Of a stretch of 64,000 nucleotides of DNA, positions 36,382 to 46,225 are shown one piece after another. The notes under the pieces were generated by a model. The model ran no database searches and was not told the origin of the DNA. It worked only from the letters and a program-made list of their open reading frames with translations. The DNA comes from Pseudoxanthomonas sp. SL93 (GTDB lineage: Bacteria > Pseudomonadota > Gammaproteobacteria > Xanthomonadales > Xanthomonadaceae): positions 2,480,001-2,544,000 of the forward strand of contig NZ_CP113065.1 in the NCBI RefSeq assembly GCF_026625825.1. Reading direction: 5' to 3'. Every line of letters begins with the position of its first letter. The stretch's first letter is position 1. Both the position numbers and the translations under genes were made by a program.

Positions 36382-37749
36382 ATGACGTTTGAAAACCTTG
36401 GCCTGGCGCCTGCCCTCCTGCGTGCGCTGGACGAACAGGGCTACACCCAGCCCACCCCCATCCAGGAACAGGCCATTCCGCTGGCCCTGGCAGGCCACGA
36501 CCTGCTGGCCGGCGCCCAGACCGGCACCGGCAAGACGGCCGCGTTCGGCCTGCCGCTGATCCAGTACCTGGCCACCACCCCGCAGGAAGTCGCCGCCCGC
36601 GGCCCGCGCAAGCCGCGCGCGCTGGTGCTGACCCCCACCCGCGAACTGGCCGTGCAGGTGCACGACAGCCTGCGTGGCTACGGCAAGTACCTGCGCATTC
36701 CCAGCACCACCATCTACGGCGGCGTCGGCATGGGCAACCAGCTGGATGCGCTCCGCCGTGGCGTGGACATGGTGATCGCCTGCCCGGGCCGGCTGATCGA
36801 CCATATCGAACGCCGCAGCATCGACCTGTCCGGCATCGAGATGCTGGTGCTGGACGAAGCCGACCGCATGCTGGACATGGGCTTCCTGCCGTCCATCAAG
36901 CGCATCCTGGCCAAGCTGCCCAAGCAGAACCGCCAGACCATGCTGTTCTCCGCCACGTTCGCCGAGCCGATCCGCGAACTGGCCATGGAGTTCATGCGTG
37001 ATCCCAAGCAGATCCAGGTCACGCCGAAGAACACCGTGGCCGAGACCATCACCCACCGCGTCCACCCGGTCGACGGCAGCCGCAAGCGCGACCTGCTGCT
37101 GCACCTGCTGGCCAAGGACAGCCGCCTGCAGACGCTGGTGTTCGCCCGCACCAAGCACGGCAGCGACAAGCTGGCGATGTTCCTGGACAAGAGCGGCATC
37201 AAGACCGCGGCGATCCACGGCAACAAGTCGCAGGGCGCCCGCCAGCGCGCGCTCAACGACTTCAAGGCCGGCCGCATCAACGTGCTGGTGGCCACCGACA
37301 TCGCCGCGCGCGGCATCGACATCGACCAGCTGCCGCAGGTGATCAACTTCGACCTGCCGATGGTGGCCGAGGACTACGTGCACCGCATCGGCCGTACCGG
37401 CCGCAATGGTTCGACGGGCGAAGCGATCTCGCTGGTCGCCCAGGACGAAGCCAAGTACCTGCGCGCCATCGTGCGCATGCTGGGCCGCGACGTGGACCTT
37501 CGTGACGTGCCGGGCTTCGAGCCGCAGACGCCGATCCGCTGGGGCAACAGCGCACCGGGCAAGGCCGAGCAACCCGGCGGCGACCATGCCCCGCGCCGCA
37601 CGTCCGCGCAGAAGCATGCCCGACGCCCGCACAGTGAGGCCCCGCGCCATGCCCATGCCGGCCCGAAGAAGCACGGCAGTGGCCCGCGCCGCGAAGGCGA
37701 CCGTCGCCCTGCCGGCGCCCGCCAGGGCCAGGCGCGTCCTGCCCGCTGA
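36382..37749 (+). CDS. rhlE: DEAD-box RNA helicase
   Basis: A 455-aa ATP-dependent RNA helicase. Motifs in order: Q motif 'GYTQPTPIQEQAIP', 'AQTGTGKT', 'PTRELAVQ', 'VLDEADRMLD', 'SATF', 'RGIDIDQLPQVINFD' and 'HRIGRTGRNG'. A basic, low-complexity tail of ~75 residues follows, typical of RhlE, for RNA contact. TTGGAG 8 nt before the ATG fixes the start. Confidence 0.94.
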   Translation: MTFENLGLAPALLRALDEQGYTQPTPIQEQAIPLALAGHDLLAGAQTGTGKTAAFGLPLIQYLATTPQEVAARGPRKPRALVLTPTRELAVQVHDSLRGYGKYLRIPSTTIYGGVGMGNQLDALRRGVDMVIACPGRLIDHIERRSIDLSGIEMLVLDEADRMLDMGFLPSIKRILAKLPKQNRQTMLFSATFAEPIRELAMEFMRDPKQIQVTPKNTVAETITHRVHPVDGSRKRDLLLHLLAKDSRLQTLVFARTKHGSDKLAMFLDKSGIKTAAIHGNKSQGARQRALNDFKAGRINVLVATDIAARGIDIDQLPQVINFDLPMVAEDYVHRIGRTGRNGSTGEAISLVAQDEAKYLRAIVRMLGRDVDLRDVPGFEPQTPIRWGNSAPGKAEQPGGDHAPRRTSAQKHARRPHSEAPRHAHAGPKKHGSGPRREGDRRPAGARQGQARPAR

Positions 37750-37813
37750 GCTGATCCGTGCGGCGCCGTCACCGGCGCCGCACGTTTGTTTCCACGCCCT
37801 CTAGAATCCCCCC

Positions 37814-38167
37814 ATGGATATCTTCAAGGTCTTCACCCTGGAAGCCGCCCACCGGCTGCCCAACGTGCCCGAAGGGCACAAGTGCGCGCGCCTGCACGGG
37901 CATTCGTTCCGCATCGAACTGCACCTGAGCGGTGAACTCGACCCGCATACGGGCTGGGTGATGGACTTCGCCGACGTCAAGGCCGCCTTCAAGCCGATCT
38001 ACGACCGGCTGGACCATCACTACCTCAACGACATCCCCGGCCTGGAAAACCCGACCAGCGAGCGCATCGCCGCCTGGATCTGGGAACAGGCCAAGCCCGT
38101 GCTGCCGCTGCTGAGCGAAGTCGTGGTGCACGAGACCTGCACGGCAGGCAGCCGTTACCGGGGCTGA
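37814..38167 (+). CDS. queD: 6-carboxytetrahydropterin synthase
   Basis: A 117-aa enzyme of queuosine (preQ0) synthesis that converts dihydroneopterin triphosphate to 6-carboxytetrahydropterin. Zinc ligands H13 ('AAHRL') and H28/H30 ('HGHSF'), catalytic C24, 'DHHYLND' and 'PTSE' are all present. A single gene with no other queuosine genes in the window. Confidence 0.93.
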   Translation: MDIFKVFTLEAAHRLPNVPEGHKCARLHGHSFRIELHLSGELDPHTGWVMDFADVKAAFKPIYDRLDHHYLNDIPGLENPTSERIAAWIWEQAKPVLPLLSEVVVHETCTAGSRYRG

Positions 38168-38181
38168 CCATCACGGGGCTG

Positions 38182-38248
38182 TGTGGGAGCGACGTCAGTC
38201 GCGATGACGCCATCGCGGCGGTCGATCGCGACTGACGTCGCTCCCACA
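38182..38248. repeat. 24-bp perfect inverted repeat, REP-like
   Basis: TGTGGGAGCGACGTCAGTCG plus CGAT (38182-38205) is exactly mirrored by the complement at 38225-38248, with a 19-nt loop. The GTGGGAGCGACGTCAGTCGC core is a common form of dispersed intergenic palindrome in Xanthomonadaceae as I recall. It may act as a transcript-end hairpin for queD. Confidence 0.8.
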
Positions 38249-38392
38249 GCGCCGCAGCGGGACCCATACAAGCGTTTGATTTTAAACGAACCCTGACCGT
38301 TCGTCGGCAAACCATACGGCTGTTATTGCACTGCAACATTTTCAGGGGTATGCTGCGTCGCAACAAATGGGAAATCCCCTCAGGAGTACGCC

Positions 38393-38785
38393 ATGACCAC
38401 CCAATTCAACGAAAGCTTCAGCCAGTTCACGCACCAGTTCGCCGCCGCTGCCTCGCGCGCCAACCGCCTGGCCCTGGAAAGCGCCGAGACCGTGTTCGGC
38501 GTGCAGCTGAAGACCTTCGAGAAGAACATCGACGCCACCACCGCCTTCTTCGGCGAGCTGGCCGAGACCCGCGACCTGGACGGTTACAAGAACCTGTGGC
38601 CGAAGGGCCTGCAGGTGGCCAAGGACAACGCCGAGCGCGTCGTCGCCGCCAGCCAGGAAGTGTTCGGCCTGAGCCTGAAGACCGGTGAGGCGTTCGGCCA
38701 GCTGGTGAAGACGCAGTTCGAAAGCGCGACCGACAACGTCCAGGCCTCCGTGGCCAAGGCGACCAAGGCCGCCAAGGGCAAGTAA
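38393..38785 (+). CDS. Phasin family protein
   Basis: A 130-aa, mostly helical, Ala-rich protein with the phasin pattern 'FNESFSQFTHQFAAAASRANRLALES' shortened, and heptad-like hydrophobic spacing throughout. Phasins coat polyhydroxyalkanoate granules; many xanthomonads carry one without an obvious PHA operon. CAGGAGT lies 7-8 nt before the ATG. An A+T-rich promoter region and the REP-like repeat precede it. Confidence 0.85.
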   Translation: MTTQFNESFSQFTHQFAAAASRANRLALESAETVFGVQLKTFEKNIDATTAFFGELAETRDLDGYKNLWPKGLQVAKDNAERVVAASQEVFGLSLKTGEAFGQLVKTQFESATDNVQASVAKATKAAKGK

Positions 38786-38840
38786 TCCCGCCCTGCTCCA
38801 ACGCTTATTGCGCGGCTCCCCCTCCCTCCGCGCAGCCCGA

Positions 38841-38872
38841 CCCGGCAGCACCTCCACGCTGCCGGGTTTTTT
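38841..38872 (+). terminator. Rho-independent terminator of the phasin gene
   Basis: CCCGGCAGC (38841-38849) and GCTGCCGGG (38858-38866) form a 9-bp stem, followed by six T residues. Confidence 0.92.
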
Positions 38873-39011
38873 ATTGCCGCGCCGCGCCGCGCCCACTGGA
38901 ATCGTCAGCGGTGGGAACATCGAACGCGTCGCAACGCGTCCATCAGGTGAACGGCACCGCTTCCGAGCAGCCGCGACAGACACTCCGCGCCGCCAAGAAC
39001 GCACGCGCGCC

Positions 39012-39677
39012 CTACGGCGGCGACAGATACGTCGCCAGATCCACCGCGCCCGCCTCCGGCGCATGCGGCAGCCTGCCCCAGCACGCCACCGGCATGCGCG
39101 CGGACAACAGCGCGAAGTTCTCGTCGCGGCGCTCCATCTGCGGGTCGACTTCGTTGGCGATCCAGCCCACCAGCCTCGCGCCGTCGGCCTGGATGGCGCG
39201 CGCGCTGAGCCGCGCATGGTTGATGCAGCCCAGCCGCATGCCGACCACCAGCACCACCGGCAGGTCCAGCGCCTCGACCAGATGGCGCTGGTCCAGCGTG
39301 GCGGTCAACGGCGCCGCCCAGCCGCCCACGCCCTCGACCAGCACGAGATCGGCACTGCCGCGCAGCCGCTCGAACGCCACCTGCAACGGCGCCAGTTGCA
39401 CGTCCACGCCCGCCTCCCGTGCGGCGATCTCGGGCGCCAGGGGGGCCGGCAGGGCGAACGGATTGAGGTCGGCATAGGCCGGCACCGGCTGGCTGGCGGC
39501 CTGCAGTGCCAGTGCGTCGTCGTTGCGCCACCCGTCGCCGGTCAGCACGCAGCCGCTTGCCACCGGTTTCATGCCTACCGCACGCAACCCACGCGCCCGC
39601 CATGCATGCAGCAAGGCACAGCTGGCGACCGTCTTGCCTGCACCGGTATCGGTCCCGGTGACGAAGACCCTATCCAT
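39012..39677 (-). CDS. bioD: Dethiobiotin synthetase
   Basis: A 221-aa ATP-dependent enzyme of biotin synthesis. The P-loop 'GTDTGAGKT' lies at residues 8-16, and 'MKPVASGC' and 'VEGVGGW' are conserved. ATG 39677 is preceded by GGGAGG with 6-nt spacing; an in-frame GTG at 39695 is rejected. No other bio genes are in the window. Confidence 0.94.
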   Translation of the reverse strand: MDRVFVTGTDTGAGKTVASCALLHAWRARGLRAVGMKPVASGCVLTGDGWRNDDALALQAASQPVPAYADLNPFALPAPLAPEIAAREAGVDVQLAPLQVAFERLRGSADLVLVEGVGGWAAPLTATLDQRHLVEALDLPVVLVVGMRLGCINHARLSARAIQADGARLVGWIANEVDPQMERRDENFALLSARMPVACWGRLPHAPEAGAVDLATYLSPP

Positions 39678-39923
39678 GCGACGCCTCCCGACCACGACGC
39701 CCGGCCCAGCGCAGGTGCGAGTACCGGAACATCGCCAGCCTCGCGAAACCGGCGGCGTTCAACGCCTGCAGCAACGCGGCCACGCTGCCGGGGATTCGAT
39801 CGGCGGCAATCATCCACAGGCTGGCGGCGAACGCGACGACGGCATCGATGAAGGACGCAAGCTGCGGGTTGCCATGCCCGCACGCGTTGCCGCTGTCGTC
39901 GTCCGTCTGCGTCGTGATCGTCA
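39670..39923 (-). CDS. Hypothetical small protein upstream of bioD
   Basis: An 84-aa protein with one likely membrane helix (~25-50, 'IDAVVAFAASLWMIAADRIP') and a basic C-terminal end. AGGG lies 5 nt before the ATG. It overlaps the start of bioD by 8 bp, which suggests a real, co-transcribed gene. The family is not recognised. Confidence 0.5.
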
Positions 39924-40022
39924 TGTTGCCCTGCCCGTACCGGTTGGGCGGCATCATATCGGGCCGAAGCGTTCCAGCCATCCTGCCGACGGCTAAAGCG
40001 GCGCGGGAGTAGAATCCGGGGC

Positions 40023-40508
40023 ATGTCATTCACCACACAGACCCTGTCCGGCAGCAAGCCGGAACAATACGCACAGCTGGCCGCCCAGGCCCGCGCACTG
40101 CTGCATGGCGAAAGCGACCGCATCGCCAATGCCGCCAACCTGGCTGCCCTGCTCTACCACTCGCTGCCCGACTTCAACTGGGCCGGCTTCTATTTCTTCG
40201 ATGGCCGGGAATTGGTCGTAGGTCCGTTTCAGGGATTACCAGCCTGCGTGCGGATCCCGTTGGACAAGGGGGTCTGCGGAGCCGCCGCACGCACCCGCCA
40301 GACCCAGCGCGTGGACGATGTGGAAGCCTTCCCGGGCCACATCGCCTGCGATGCGGCCTCGCGTTCCGAACTCGTGGTGCCGCTCGTCCGGGGCGACACG
40401 CTGATCGGCGTGCTGGACCTCGACAGCCCGCGCGTGGCCCGCTTCGATGCGGACGACCAGCAGGGCATGGAAACCATCGCGCGCCTCTTCGTGGAGTCCC
40501 TGGAATGA
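40023..40508 (+). CDS. msrC: Free methionine-(R)-sulfoxide reductase
   Basis: A 161-aa single GAF-domain enzyme that repairs free methionine-R-sulfoxide using thioredoxin. The three family cysteines are in 'CVRIPLDKGVCG' and 'HIACDAASRSELVVPL'. The downstream gene starts in its stop codon. Confidence 0.93.
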   Translation: MSFTTQTLSGSKPEQYAQLAAQARALLHGESDRIANAANLAALLYHSLPDFNWAGFYFFDGRELVVGPFQGLPACVRIPLDKGVCGAAARTRQTQRVDDVEAFPGHIACDAASRSELVVPLVRGDTLIGVLDLDSPRVARFDADDQQGMETIARLFVESLE

Positions 40509-40879
40509 CAGCCGCCAAGATGCGCAACATCGGCCCCAAGTCCGCCGCCTGGCTGCGCCAGGTCGGGTTGCGCACGCAGGAAGACCTGGCCTCGGTCGGG
40601 TCGGTGGAAGCCTTCATCCGGGTCAAGCGTGCCGGCTTCCGGCCCAGCCTCAACCTGCTGTACGCCCTGGAAGGCGCGCTGCTGGATTGCCACTGGCAGC
40701 AGTTGCCGGAAGACCGCCGCGGTGAACTGATCACCGCCTACGACGCCGCTGCCGCGCTGTTGCCGCCGCCACGCGGCCGCCCCGCCGCGGGCCCCGTCAC
40801 CACCACCCACACCGAGCGCGAAGAGGACAGCGGCCCGTCGCTGAACCTGTTCGATGCACGCGGTGGCGACGACGACTGA
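40505..40879 (+). CDS. TfoX C-terminal domain protein
   Basis: A 124-aa protein. Residues ~1-80 ('MRNIGPKSAAWLRQVG', 'SVEAFIRVKRAGFRPSLNLLYALEGAL') form the helical TfoX C-terminal domain; the tail is Pro-rich and acidic. It lacks the TfoX N-terminal domain, so a competence-regulator role cannot be assumed. Coupled to msrC by ATGA overlap. Confidence 0.88.
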   Translation: MTAAKMRNIGPKSAAWLRQVGLRTQEDLASVGSVEAFIRVKRAGFRPSLNLLYALEGALLDCHWQQLPEDRRGELITAYDAAAALLPPPRGRPAAGPVTTTHTEREEDSGPSLNLFDARGGDDD

Positions 40880-40911
40880 GCCCCATCGCGTATACTCGCC
40901 GCGCTTCAAGG

Positions 40912-41105
40912 TGACCTGCGGCCACGGCCGGAGGTTGAAACGGGAAGCCGGTGACGTGCCCGCCACAGCGGCACCATTCCGGCGCTGCCCCCGCAACGGT
41001 AAGCGAAGACAGCCACGGCATCGGCCACTGTGCGTCCAACACGCATGGGAAGGCGCCACGGCGGAGTGCCCTGCACTCGTTCGCAAGCCCGGAGACCGGC
41101 CTGGG
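40912..41105 (+). promoter_or_regulatory. Cobalamin riboswitch
   Basis: The leader before btuB contains the hallmarks of the B12 riboswitch: 'GGGAAGCCGGTG' near 40938, 'GCCCCCGCAACGGTAAG' near 40986, the B12 box GCCACTG (41034-41040), and the closing 'AGCCCGGAGACCGGCCT' near 41085-41101. It should shut down btuB when adenosylcobalamin is plentiful. Ends are approximate. Confidence 0.93.
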
Positions 41106-41237
41106 AGTCCACTGGTTGCGATGCGGAGGGCGTCGCGGCGTGCCGCGCCGCTTGCCTGCGCTGTCCGCAACGTTTCCCTTCGTGCTGCAACTCCACCCCG
41201 ATGAATGCGCGCGGGGCGCGCGATGGAGTTGTTTCCG

Positions 41238-43127
41238 ATGCACAAGCGTTTTCCCACTTCCCACCGACTGGCGATGGCCGTCGCGCTGGCCCTTCCCTTC
41301 TCCGGGCTGGCGCAGGACGCCACCACCGAGCTCGACGAAGTCGTCGTGTCCGGCACGCGCACCGAGGTGTCGGTGCAGGACAGCCTGGTGCCTGCCCAGG
41401 TGATCAACCGCGAGGAGATCGAGCGCTCGCAGGCGCGTTCGCTCCCCGAACTGCTGAAGGGGCGCGCAGGCATCAACCTGACCAACCAGGGCGGCATGGG
41501 CAAGCTGACCACGCTGTTCCTGCGCGGGGCCGAATCGGACCACGTGCTGGTGCTGGTGGACGGCATCCGCATCGGCTCGGCGAGCGCCGGCCTGGCGTCG
41601 TTCCAGGACCTGCCCGTCGACCAGATCGATCGCATCGAGATCATCCGCGGCCCGCGCTCCAGCCTGTACGGTTCCGAAGCCATCGGCGGCGTGATCCAGA
41701 TCTTCACCCGTACCGGCGGCATGGGTTTCAGCCCGCGCCTGCGCGTCGGCGCCGGCAGCCACGGCCTGCGCGAAGCCAGTGCGGGCTTCAGCCAGCACAC
41801 GGAGCGCGGCTGGATCAGCGCCGATGGCGCGTACCAGGAGACCGACGGCATCAATGCCTGCCGCGGCTCCGCCGTCACCTTCCAGGGTTGCTTCGCCGAC
41901 GAACCCGATGCCGATGGTTACCGCAACGTCTCGCTGTCGCTGCGCGGCGGCCTTGAGCTGGCCGACACGCTGACGCTGGAAGGGCACTTCCTCAATGCCG
42001 ACGGCGACAACGAATACGACGGCAGCATCTTCGGCGGCAACGAGACCGAAACCACGCAACGCGTCGTCGGCAGCAAGCTGACGTGGACGCCGGGCGATCG
42101 CCTGAAACTGACCGCGCAGGCGGGCCGCGCGGCGGACCAGTCCGACGCCTACTTCCGTGATGCCGGCGTGCGCACCTACGTCAACACCTTCGACACGCGC
42201 CGCGACACCGCGTCGTTGCAGGCGGACTTCACCCTTGCCGAAGGCCAGCTGCTGAGTGCAGGCGGCGACTGGCAGCGGGACGAGGTGACCAGCACCACGG
42301 CGTTCACCGTCGACAGCCGCGACAACACCGGCGTGTTTGTGGAATACCAGGGCCAGTTCGGCGCGCACCAGCTGCAGGCCAGCGTCCGCAACGACGACAA
42401 CGAGCAGTTCGGCAACCACACGACCGGCAGCGTTGGCTGGGGAATGGCGCTGGGCGGCGATTTCAGGCTCAACGCCAGTTACGGCACCGGCTTCAAGGCG
42501 CCCACGTTCAACGACCTGTACTACCCGTTCGGTGGCAATCCTGATCTCGAGCCGGAGGAATCCGAAAGCCTCAACGTGGGCATCGGCCAGTACGCGGATG
42601 CCTTCAGCTGGACCTTCAACGTGTACGAAACCCGCATCGACGCCCTCACCGGCTACGACAGCTTCTTCAACCTGGTGCAGGTGGATGAGGCGCGCATCCG
42701 TGGCGCGGAGTTCACCTTCGCCACCACGCTGGCGGGTTGGGACATCGCCACGCAGCTCAGCTATGCCGATCCGCGCGCCCGCGCCGATACCACGGCCGAA
42801 GGCGCTTCGAATCCCAACTACGACAACCTGTTGCCGCGCCGCGCGCCGCGGACGGGTCGCATCGACGTGGATCGCCGCTTTGGCGCGTTCCGGTTCGGCA
42901 CCACGGTCAACGGCGCCAGCGCGCGCTACGACGACGCCGCCAACAACGTGCGCGTGGCGGGGTATGGCACCGTGGACCTGCGCCTGGAGTACGCCATCAG
43001 CGCCGACTGGAGCGTGCAGGCGCGCGCCACCAACGTGTTCGACCGCGATTACGAAACCATCGCCTGGTACAACCAGCCGGGTCGCGAGTACGGCATCAGC
43101 CTGCGTTATCAGCCTGCGTCGGACTGA
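41238..43127 (+). CDS. btuB: TonB-dependent vitamin B12 receptor
   Basis: A 629-aa outer-membrane receptor. Signal peptide (~1-24, ending 'FSGLAQ'), TonB box 'DEVVVSGTR', plug domain ('LPELLKGRAGINLTNQGG', 'DHVLVLVDGIRIGS', 'RGPRSSLYGSEAIGG'), then a beta-barrel ending 'GISLRYQP'. The B12 riboswitch upstream fixes the substrate class. ATG 41238 is used because GGAG lies ~10 nt upstream and a signal peptide follows; an in-frame ATG at 41205 gives a charged extension. Confidence 0.92.
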   Translation: MHKRFPTSHRLAMAVALALPFSGLAQDATTELDEVVVSGTRTEVSVQDSLVPAQVINREEIERSQARSLPELLKGRAGINLTNQGGMGKLTTLFLRGAESDHVLVLVDGIRIGSASAGLASFQDLPVDQIDRIEIIRGPRSSLYGSEAIGGVIQIFTRTGGMGFSPRLRVGAGSHGLREASAGFSQHTERGWISADGAYQETDGINACRGSAVTFQGCFADEPDADGYRNVSLSLRGGLELADTLTLEGHFLNADGDNEYDGSIFGGNETETTQRVVGSKLTWTPGDRLKLTAQAGRAADQSDAYFRDAGVRTYVNTFDTRRDTASLQADFTLAEGQLLSAGGDWQRDEVTSTTAFTVDSRDNTGVFVEYQGQFGAHQLQASVRNDDNEQFGNHTTGSVGWGMALGGDFRLNASYGTGFKAPTFNDLYYPFGGNPDLEPEESESLNVGIGQYADAFSWTFNVYETRIDALTGYDSFFNLVQVDEARIRGAEFTFATTLAGWDIATQLSYADPRARADTTAEGASNPNYDNLLPRRAPRTGRIDVDRRFGAFRFGTTVNGASARYDDAANNVRVAGYGTVDLRLEYAISADWSVQARATNVFDRDYETIAWYNQPGREYGISLRYQPASD

Positions 43128-43154
43128 TGGCGCGGCGGTTGCCAGCGTGAAAAA

Positions 43155-43184
43155 GAAAGCCCGGCAACGCCGGGCTTTCTTTTT
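43155..43184. terminator. Bidirectional terminator between btuB and dinB
   Basis: GAAAGCCCGGC (43155-43165) and GCCGGGCTTTC (43169-43179) form a perfect 11-bp stem with an AAC loop. T-runs follow on both strands, so it serves both converging genes. Confidence 0.93.
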
Positions 43185-43210
43185 CAGGCTTGCCGGGATT
43201 GCGCGGCCCC

Positions 43211-44281
43211 TCACTCCCCGGGAACGTCGAACAATCCCGGCTGTGCGGCTTCATCGCGCTCACGGAATCCCGACAGGCCCACGCCCACCAGCCGGTACAG
43301 CGTGGACGCCGGCAACGCCACACGGTCGCGCAGGGCCAGCGCGATGTCGATGAATTCGTGTGCCGATGCCGGCGGCGCCTCCGGCGTGAAGCTGCGGGTG
43401 AGGATGCGGAACTGCGCCGTCTTCAGTTTCAGCACCACGGTGCGGCCGACGCGATCCGTCTTGCGCGTGGCCTCCCACGTCTTGCCGGCCAGCTGGCGGA
43501 TGGGCGCCTCGAGTTCGGCCAGCGGGATGTCGGTGGCGAAGGTGTCCTCCGACGAGATCGACTGCACCGGCTGGTCCGGTTGCACCGGACGTTCGTCGAT
43601 GCCGCGCGCGCGCCGGTACAGGCTGCCGCCGAAGCTGCCGAAGCGCTGCTCGAGATCGTGCTGCGCGAAGGTGCGCAGGTCGCCTACCGTGTGGATGCCC
43701 GCCGCGTTCAACTTCCCCTGCATCACCTTGCCCACGCCGGGGATGCGCTCCACTGGCAGCGGCGTCAGGAACGCCTCCACCTGGTGCGGACGCAGGACGA
43801 ACTGGCCATCAGGCTTGCGCCAGTCCGACGCGATCTTCGCGAGGAACTTGTTGGGCGCCACCCCGGCCGATGCGGTCAGCGCGGTTTCCTCCCGGATCTG
43901 CGCGCGGATGGTTTCGGCGACGGCCGTCGCGGTGGGCAGGTTTGACTTCGGCGCGGTGACGTCGAGATAGGCCTCGTCAAGCGAGAGCGGTTCAACCAGA
44001 TCGGTGTGGCGCAGGAAGATCTCGCGCACCTGCCGCGACACCGCCTTGTAGCGGACGAAATCCGGCGGCACGAACACCGCCTGCGGGCACAACCGCTCCG
44101 CGCGCACGGCCGGCATCGCCGAGCGCACGCCGAACACGCGTGCCTCATACGATGCCGCGCACACCACCGACCGCTCGCCGCGCCACGCCACCACCACGGG
44201 GCGGCCACGCAGCGACGGATCGTCGCGCTGTTCCACAGAGGCGTAGAACGCGTCCATGTCGATGTGGATGATCTTGCGCAT
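43211..44281 (-). CDS. dinB: DNA polymerase IV
   Basis: A 356-aa Y-family translesion polymerase. 'HIDMDAFYASVEQ' (D8) and 'LSLDEAYLDVT' (D102/E103) carry the catalytic acids; 'GVAPNKFLAKIASDW' and 'IPGVGKVMQGKL' are conserved. The C-terminal end lacks an evident clamp-binding peptide beyond 'GLFDVPGE', which may serve as one. ATG 44281 matches the family N-terminus. Confidence 0.94.
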   Translation of the reverse strand: MRKIIHIDMDAFYASVEQRDDPSLRGRPVVVAWRGERSVVCAASYEARVFGVRSAMPAVRAERLCPQAVFVPPDFVRYKAVSRQVREIFLRHTDLVEPLSLDEAYLDVTAPKSNLPTATAVAETIRAQIREETALTASAGVAPNKFLAKIASDWRKPDGQFVLRPHQVEAFLTPLPVERIPGVGKVMQGKLNAAGIHTVGDLRTFAQHDLEQRFGSFGGSLYRRARGIDERPVQPDQPVQSISSEDTFATDIPLAELEAPIRQLAGKTWEATRKTDRVGRTVVLKLKTAQFRILTRSFTPEAPPASAHEFIDIALALRDRVALPASTLYRLVGVGLSGFRERDEAAQPGLFDVPGE

Positions 44282-44495
44282 CACGTGATGATATCGGCCG
44301 CCGTACGCGATCGCATGGATGCATGCGCGCACGATACGCACGCGTGTGGAGTCGCGGGCAGAAAGCGCGAAACCCTTGCCGCAATTACGTCGCGCGAATG
44401 GTACGCCGGCGTATGGAAAAACCCGGTTGCCCTGCGTCAAGACAAGCGTATGCACATGTGTGCATTATTTGCGGCTTCGCATAACGGACCACGCA

Positions 44496-45011
44496 ATGAA
44501 CGCCCCTGCTTCCTTCTCGCGCGAACAGCTGCTCGCCAGCGCGCGCGGTGAACTCTTCGGCCCCGACAGCGGCCGCCTGCCGAACGACCCGATGCTGATG
44601 TTCGACCGCATCACCGAGATCCGCGAGGACGGTGGTGCGCACGGCAAGGGCATGGTGCGCGCCGAACTGGATATCCACCCCGAGCTGTGGTTCTTCAAGT
44701 GCCACTTCCTCGGCGATCCGGTGATGCCCGGGTGCCTAGGGCTGGATGCGATGTGGCAGCTCACCGGCTTCTTCCTGACCTGGATCGGCGCGCCTGGCCG
44801 TGGCCGCGCGCTCGGCACCGGCGAAGTGAAGTTCACCGGCCAGGTGCTGCCCACGGCCAAGCGCGTGACCTACGAGATCGACATCAGCCGCGTGATCAAC
44901 CGCAAGCTGGTGCTGGCGGCAGCCGATGGCCGCATGCTGGTCGACGGCCGCGAGATCTACACCGCGCGCGACTTGCGCGTGGGTCTGTTCACCTCGACGG
45001 AGAGCTTCTGA
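44496..45011 (+). CDS. fabA: 3-hydroxydecanoyl-ACP dehydratase/isomerase
   Basis: A 171-aa enzyme, the exact usual length. Active-site H70 lies in '[21 protein letters not shown]' shortened. It makes and isomerises the C10 enoyl-ACP that starts unsaturated fatty acid synthesis. The fabB ATG overlaps its stop, so the pair is an operon. The frame is open further upstream but without similarity. Confidence 0.95.
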   Translation: MNAPASFSREQLLASARGELFGPDSGRLPNDPMLMFDRITEIREDGGAHGKGMVRAELDIHPELWFFKCHFLGDPVMPGCLGLDAMWQLTGFFLTWIGAPGRGRALGTGEVKFTGQVLPTAKRVTYEIDISRVINRKLVLAAADGRMLVDGREIYTARDLRVGLFTSTESF

Positions 45012-46219
45012 TGCGCCGCGTCGTCATCACCGGCCTGGGCATCACTTCCTGTTTGGGCAACGATGCGGATACCGTGTCGTCCGCGTTGCGCGAAGGCCGT
45101 TCGGGCATCCGCCATATCCCGCAATACGCCGAACTCGGCTTCCGCAGCCAGGTGGGCGGTGCGCCGGAGATCGACCTTGACGCGCAGATCGACCGCAAGC
45201 AGAAGCGCTTCATGGGCGATGCGGCGGCGTTCGCGCACATCGCGCTGCGTGATGCGATCGCCGATGCCGGCCTGGACGATGCACTGGTCAGCCAGCCGCG
45301 CACGGGCCTGATCGCCGGTTCCGGTGGCGGTTCGGCGGAATGGCAGATCGAAGCCGCGGACCTGCTGCGCGCGCGCGGCATCCGCAAGGTGGGGCCGTAC
45401 ATGGTGCCGCGCACGATGTGCTCGACGGTATCGGCGACGCTGGCCACCGCGTTCAAGATCAAGGGCGTGAGCTATTCGATCTCCGCCGCCTGCGCGACCT
45501 CGGCACACTGCATTGGTGCGGCGGCGGACCTGATCCGCGCCGGTCGCCAGGACATCGTCTTCGCCGGCGGCGGCGAAGAACTGCACTGGGCGCTGACGAT
45601 GATGTTCGATGCGATGGGCGCGCTGTCGAGCAAGCGCAATGACGATCCCACGCACGCCTCGCGACCCTACGATGCGGACCGCGACGGCTTCGTCATTGCC
45701 GGGGGCGGCGGCATGCTGGTGCTGGAGGACTACGACCACGCGATGAAGCGCGGTGCACGCATCCGCGCCGAATTGCTGGGCTACGGCGTGACGTCCGATG
45801 GCGCCGACATGGTGGCGCCCTCCGGCGAAGGCGCCGTGCGCTGCATGCGGATGGCACTGGAAGGCGTCAGCGCCCCGCTGGATTACCTCAACACGCACGG
45901 TACCTCGACGCCGCTGGGCGACGTGATCGAACTCGACGCGATCCGCACTGCACTCGGCGACGCGCTGCCGCCGATCTCGTCCACCAAGGCGCTGTCCGGC
46001 CACTCGCTGGGCGCGGCCAGCGTGCACGAGGCGATCTACTGCCTGCTGATGATGCGCGATGGCTTCAGCGCCGGCTCGGCCAACATCGAGACGCTGGACG
46101 AGGGCGCCGCGGACTTCCCCCTCGTGCAGGTGAGCCGCGAGGCGACGCTGAACACCGTCATGTCCAACAGCTTCGGGTTCGGCGGCACCAACGCCAGCCT
46201 GGTGTTCGGCCGGGTGTGA
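45011..46219 (+). CDS. fabB: 3-oxoacyl-ACP synthase I
   Basis: A 402-aa condensing enzyme. Active-site C161 is in '[13 protein letters not shown]'; the two catalytic histidines are in '[11 protein letters not shown]' and '[10 protein letters not shown]'. It elongates the unsaturated acyl chain made by FabA. It starts in the fabA stop (TGATG). Confidence 0.95.
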   Translation: MRRVVITGLGITSCLGNDADTVSSALREGRSGIRHIPQYAELGFRSQVGGAPEIDLDAQIDRKQKRFMGDAAAFAHIALRDAIADAGLDDALVSQPRTGLIAGSGGGSAEWQIEAADLLRARGIRKVGPYMVPRTMCSTVSATLATAFKIKGVSYSISAACATSAHCIGAAADLIRAGRQDIVFAGGGEELHWALTMMFDAMGALSSKRNDDPTHASRPYDADRDGFVIAGGGGMLVLEDYDHAMKRGARIRAELLGYGVTSDGADMVAPSGEGAVRCMRMALEGVSAPLDYLNTHGTSTPLGDVIELDAIRTALGDALPPISSTKALSGHSLGAASVHEAIYCLLMMRDGFSAGSANIETLDEGAADFPLVQVSREATLNTVMSNSFGFGGTNASLVFGRV

Positions 46220-46225
46220 GGCCGG

